Part shown: piece after piece, positions 5,747 through 8,676 of the stretch
Layout: each line of letters opens with the position of its first letter
Position numbering within the stretch: position 1 is the stretch's first letter
From: Gammaproteobacteria bacterium
GTDB taxonomy: Bacteria; Pseudomonadota; Gammaproteobacteria; Steroidobacterales; Steroidobacteraceae
Direction: 5' to 3'
Length of the DNA: 8,676 nucleotides
Assembly: GCA_003156695.1 (NCBI GenBank)
Contig: PMHN01000190.1
Coordinates: forward strand, 17,797-26,472
The notes under the pieces: generated by a model
Told to the model about the DNA's origin: nothing
Seen by the model: only the letters and a program-made list of their open reading frames with translations
Database searches by the model: none
Program-made: the position numbers and the translations under genes

Positions 5747-7333
5747 CTAGCTGCCCCCGGAGCCTGAAGCGCGTTCGCGCGGGCGGTGGCCCGGGCTCAC
5801 GGAGCTGCTGCCGAGGACGTAGCCGTCCACACGCTGCCCGTACAGGGAGTCGTCGGCGTCGTGGAACCGGGCCTGCGTCGCGGCCACCGAGCCTGTGTAG
5901 CGCGGATCCTGCGGGCGCTCGTGGCTATTGACGAACAGCGCGACGTCCCACGCCTCCTGATCCGTGAGCGTGCCCCCGAGACTAAGCGGCATGCTGCTCT
6001 TGATGAAGGCGGCCGCGTTGGTCACGTTGACCATGCCGGCGCCCCAGTTATAAGAGTCCGCGCCCCAGAGCGCCGGGAACCCGGGACTGCCGTCGTTGGC
6101 GCCCTGGCCATCGCCGTTCTTGCCGTGGCACAGCGCGCACTTCTGCGCGTATACAACCGCACCCCTCGCCCTGTCCGGCGGCAGCGCCGGCTTCGGCGGC
6201 TTGACGTAGCCGCGACCGGCGATGTTCGGGTCGAGCGGCGCGCCACGCGCCATCCAGTAGGAGTAGCTCTCCAGCGCGACCAGCACCGCATCCCCGAGGG
6301 GCGGTGCCTGGCCATTCATGCTGTAGCGAAAACAGCCCTGTAGTCGCTCCGCGAAGGTGTTTACGTGGCCATTTTTTTTGCGGTATGCGGGATAGGACAC
6401 GTACGCCGCCCACATCGGCGCCGAGCCGACCCGGCGTCCCTCATCGAGGTGACAGCTGGTGCAACGCAAGTCGTTACCCACGTAGCGCCTCGCGTACCGC
6501 CCAGGGTCGTCGAAGATCTGCCGTCCGAGCTGCACCACTTTGCCGAAGTCGTCATCTGGAATCGGGACATCGGCGGGCACGAAGGCGCCCTGCCCGGCCG
6601 CGGCACCAGACTCAGGCCGCTTCGCAGCATGCGATGGAGCCTCCGCCGCACGGGCGACCGCGGGCGCCGCAGTCGGTGCGGTCGGCCCGGCAACGCCTGC
6701 GGGAATGGCGGCAAAATAATCCGCCACGGCGCGCACGTCCACATCGGAGAGCCGGCTTGCAATCCTCTGCATCATCGCGAGCGGGTCACCACGTCGGGTG
6801 CCCCGCTGCCAGGCCCGCAGCTGGGCAGCGAGATACGCCGACGGCTGCGCGGCGAGCGGAGGAAACGCAGCACCGATGCCGCTGCCGTTCTCTCCGTGAC
6901 ATTGGACGCAGGCGGGAATCTCCTCGGACCAGCGCCCGCGCAGAGCGAGACGGTCATCACCCCCGTTGGAGGCGTTGCCCGATTGGCGCGCACGTGCCCC
7001 GAGTGCGGCGTAGTAGTCAGCGAGCTGTGTTCGATCGCGCGCACCGAGGGATCGGGCCAGGGGCGCCATGACTGCGCTCTGACGCGTTCCGTCCGCGAAC
7101 GCATCGAGTTGCCTGATCTGGTAAGCAGCGGGCAGCCCCTTAAGTCGCGGAAACCCGGCCGCGGCGTTGGCTTCACCCGACTGTCCGTGGCACGACGCGC
7201 AGGACGCCGCGGCGGCGGGAGCGGATCGCCGGGCGCTCCCGGTGTCCTCCGCGTTTGCGTTCGGCAGCTGTGACAGGGACGCGAGCAGAACGACAGCCGT
7301 GCGGACAGCCGCGTCAGCGCGGTGCGGAAACAT
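5747..7333 (-). CDS. tsdBA: Four-heme c-type cytochrome: TsdB-TsdA fusion, putative thiosulfate dehydrogenase/tetrathionate reductase
   Basis: 528-residue exported cytochrome with four CxxCH heme sites: Cys45-His49, Cys142-His146, Cys291-His295 and Cys399-His403. Residues about 1-28 form a signal peptide (hydrophobic RTAVVLLASLSQL, then NANA). Residues about 40-212 are a diheme c4-like unit with candidate Met ligands at 89 and 187/188, matching TsdB electron-acceptor proteins. A Pro/Ala-rich linker (about 213-250) leads to a TsdA domain (about 257-505): YPAYRKKNGHVNTFAERLQG at 314-333, Cys334 in QGCFRYSMNG as the expected unusual heme ligand, LWGADSYNWGAGM at 422-434, and HERPQDPRY. TsdA oxidises thiosulfate to tetrathionate or does the reverse. 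Fused TsdBA proteins are known (Marichromatium purpuratum). The ATG at 7333 overlaps the upstream gene by 20 bases; an ATG at 7348 would add five residues. The fold is confident; the in vivo direction is unknown. Confidence 0.9.
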   Translation of the reverse strand: MFPHRADAAVRTAVVLLASLSQLPNANAEDTGSARRSAPAAAASCASCHGQSGEANAAAGFPRLKGLPAAYQIRQLDAFADGTRQSAVMAPLARSLGARDRTQLADYYAALGARARQSGNASNGGDDRLALRGRWSEEIPACVQCHGENGSGIGAAFPPLAAQPSAYLAAQLRAWQRGTRRGDPLAMMQRIASRLSDVDVRAVADYFAAIPAGVAGPTAPTAAPAVARAAEAPSHAAKRPESGAAAGQGAFVPADVPIPDDDFGKVVQLGRQIFDDPGRYARRYVGNDLRCTSCHLDEGRRVGSAPMWAAYVSYPAYRKKNGHVNTFAERLQGCFRYSMNGQAPPLGDAVLVALESYSYWMARGAPLDPNIAGRGYVKPPKPALPPDRARGAVVYAQKCALCHGKNGDGQGANDGSPGFPALWGADSYNWGAGMVNVTNAAAFIKSSMPLSLGGTLTDQEAWDVALFVNSHERPQDPRYTGSVAATQARFHDADDSLYGQRVDGYVLGSSSVSPGHRPRERASGSGGS

Positions 7334-8345
7334 ACGGTTTGAATCCATAGCGCTCGAAGATCGCAACTCCTGCCGGCGAGCGGACGAAATCCAGCCACTC
7401 CTTCGCGGCTTGCACATGAGCTGCGCCGCGCACCACCGCGCCAGCGTACACCCCGGTGGCGTTCTGGGAGTCGGGAACATCGACGTGTCCGATCGCATGG
7501 CCTATCTGCTCCTGAAACACCGCCTCGGATCTCCAGGTCACGCCCGCCTCGACCCGGCACTGCATGAGCCACAGTGGCGTCTGTCGGTGATGGATGCGAG
7601 TGAGCCGCGTCGTCCCGTCACGCACCTTGGTTGTGTAGACCGCCTGCACCAGCGCCGCGCCGCCCGCCTTCTCCAGTGCCACCTGGATCTGGCGCGCCAC
7701 ACCCTCGAACTCAGGGTCCGGCATGGCGAGGCGAATACCGGCCTTTCCAAGATCGGCGAGCCCCACGATGTGCGCCGGATTACCCCTCGGCACCATGATG
7801 GCGAGCGTGTTGGTGACGTACGGCACCGCCGGCGCCGCGAGCAGACCCGCGTCGATCTGTCTGTTCACGGCTTCCAGCCCGGCGAGGTACACATCGGGCT
7901 TGACCGTCCAGGTCATGTTGCCGACCGTTACCCGGCCGCCCGCCTGGATCTGGCGCACCAGAAGTCCCGGTGGAATCGTCTCCCAGTACAGCCGGCCGCG
8001 ATACTGCGGGCGGCTTGCCTCGAAAGCCTGCACCAGCGGCGCCATGGCGAAAAAGTAGTTGCCGCCGACGTACAGCACCAGCAGCGGATCTGCCGGGTCG
8101 CCGTGAAAGTCGGCCAGAACATCCGCCTCGGGCACGGTGAACTCGAGGCCCCGATCGAGTGCATCGTTGTTGGCGCCGTGCTGCCACGGAGGAAAGATCG
8201 AATCATCCCATTGCCCGGGACAGTCGCTGCGCCCAGGAGCCTCCTGTGCGGGCGTCTGTGCTGTGGGCTGCGCGGTGGCCGCGGTCGCGGCGAGTGCGCT
8301 CAGCGCGAGCAGCCCCGCGGCAACGTGACTCCGCAGGCGACTCAC
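7314..8345 (-). CDS. ModA-like periplasmic substrate-binding protein (type 2 periplasmic binding fold)
   Basis: 343-residue secreted protein. A Sec signal peptide (SRLRSH, then an Ala/Leu core, AATAATAQ) ends near residue 25. A Pro/Gln-rich and acidic stretch follows (about 26-85, with Cys42). The binding-protein fold runs from about 86: LLVLYVGGNYFFAMAPLVQAF (88-108), a type 2 hinge segment VPYVTNTLAIMVPRGNP (174-190), LADLGKAGIRLAMPDPEFEG (196-215), and a C-terminal AKEWLDFVRSPAGVAIFERYGF typical of ModA/sulfate-binding relatives. Such proteins bind oxyanions for ABC importers, but no permease or ATPase is in the window. Cys42 and Cys263 could form a disulfide. The GTG at 8345 has GAGGG 10 bases upstream and gives a normal signal peptide. 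A TTG at 8390 would add 15 residues and is less attractive. It lies between DsrE-like and TsdBA genes, so a sulfur oxyanion ligand is plausible but unproven. Confidence 0.87.
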   Translation of the reverse strand: MSRLRSHVAAGLLALSALAATAATAQPTAQTPAQEAPGRSDCPGQWDDSIFPPWQHGANNDALDRGLEFTVPEADVLADFHGDPADPLLVLYVGGNYFFAMAPLVQAFEASRPQYRGRLYWETIPPGLLVRQIQAGGRVTVGNMTWTVKPDVYLAGLEAVNRQIDAGLLAAPAVPYVTNTLAIMVPRGNPAHIVGLADLGKAGIRLAMPDPEFEGVARQIQVALEKAGGAALVQAVYTTKVRDGTTRLTRIHHRQTPLWLMQCRVEAGVTWRSEAVFQEQIGHAIGHVDVPDSQNATGVYAGAVVRGAAHVQAAKEWLDFVRSPAGVAIFERYGFKPYVSAPR

Positions 8346-8355
8346 CCGCGGGGGA

Positions 8356-8360
8356 CCCTC
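8356..8360 (-). promoter_or_regulatory. Ribosome binding site supporting the GTG start of the binding-protein gene
   Basis: GAGGG on the - strand, 10 bases before the GTG at 8345. It favours this start over the TTG at 8390, which has AAGG at 9-base spacing but would place 15 Cys/Pro-rich residues ahead of the signal peptide. Confidence 0.45.
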
Positions 8361-8402
8361 GAGACCGAAGCACGGGCGGCACGTGGACAACCGACGGCGC
8401 CT

Positions 8403-8676
8403 TTAGAAAAGCGGCATCAGATGGTAACCCTGCTCCTCGAGCGAGGTGATCGTGGTGAGCGCGGAGAGCGCGACGGTGACCGATGGATCGATCCACTCAT
8501 ACTGGTACTTGTGCTCCAGCACCGCCTGGCCGCACACCGCGACGTCTACGCCCGCTTTGCGCAAGCGGGCGATCACGGGAAGATTGGGGTTGGCGACGTT
8601 GTAGGCGCTCTTGTAGTGGGCGTCGTCGAGGGCAATCGCAGTGGCCGCACCGTAGGCGACGGCTACGAACTTGAGG
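8403..8676 (-). CDS. DsrE-family protein (5' end outside window)
   Basis: The - strand frame is open from the right edge to a TAA at 8403-8405, giving the last 90 residues. The segment LKFVAVAYGAATAIALDDAH, then ANPNLPVIARLRKAGVDVAVCGQ, then DPSVTVALSALTTITSLEEQ and the final GYHLMPLF are typical of small DsrE/YchN-fold proteins. The conserved cysteine of this group is Cys48 of the visible part (VCGQ, bases 8532-8534). DsrE, TusD and related proteins pass sulfur through such a cysteine, but many family members have unknown roles. Whether this copy has an export signal is not visible. Its stop lies 57 bases upstream of the binding-protein GTG (12 bases if the TTG is used), same strand, so it is probably the operon's upstream gene. 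It is the third sulfur-linked family in this cluster. Confidence 0.85.
   Translation of the reverse strand, partial: LKFVAVAYGAATAIALDDAHYKSAYNVANPNLPVIARLRKAGVDVAVCGQAVLEHKYQYEWIDPSVTVALSALTTITSLEEQGYHLMPLF

Noticed and set aside
6365..7273. 302-codon + strand open frame, and the overlapping frame 6304-7071
   Set aside because: Both are antisense to the TsdBA cytochrome gene; they are Arg/Pro-rich translations typical of GC-rich shadow frames.
6772..7572. 266-codon - strand open frame spanning the cytochrome/binding-protein junction
   Set aside because: It overlaps both well-supported genes in another frame and shows no domain-like sequence.

Overview
This is a compact, GC-rich window with seven complete or nearly complete genes, plus genes cut by both edges. 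The gene content (class III Old Yellow Enzyme, beta-carbonic anhydrase with a Tat signal, c-type cytochromes, TauE/SafE and DsrE proteins) suggests a beta- or gammaproteobacterium with some sulfur-compound metabolism. That placement is an inference, because the window carries no rRNA or other phylogenetic marker. No tRNA, rRNA, CRISPR array, insertion sequence or phage gene was seen. The longest non-coding stretch is about 235 bases (3047-3281), so no gap exceeds 300 bases.

Left part (1-3046). A CLC-type chloride channel/transporter with two C-terminal CBS domains enters from the left edge on the + strand and ends at 1263. Facing it on the - strand is a two-gene unit: a Tat-exported beta-carbonic anhydrase (2324-3046), followed 13 bases later by a 3-hydroxyisobutyrate-dehydrogenase-family oxidoreductase (1336-2310).

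Middle (3047-4965). The 235-base divergent region contains a plausible sigma-70 promoter and an 11-base palindrome. It leads on the + strand into an Old Yellow Enzyme of the YqjM/XenA class and then a small membrane-anchored SRPBCC protein. The SRPBCC gene has clearly lower GC than its neighbours.

Right part (4966-8676). The most interesting region is a tightly spaced - strand operon, read right to left: a DsrE-family protein (cut by the right edge), a ModA-like periplasmic binding protein, a four-heme cytochrome that looks like a natural TsdB-TsdA fusion (thiosulfate dehydrogenase with its diheme electron acceptor), and a TauE/SafE-family membrane exporter. TsdA-type enzymes join two thiosulfate molecules to make tetrathionate, or run in reverse. 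TsdB-type domains carry the electrons, TauE/SafE proteins move sulfur oxyanions or organosulfur anions, and DsrE-like proteins often handle sulfur through a cysteine. Together these suggest a periplasmic thiosulfate/tetrathionate module with an orphan binding protein. The exact pathway and the binding protein's ligand cannot be read from the sequence.
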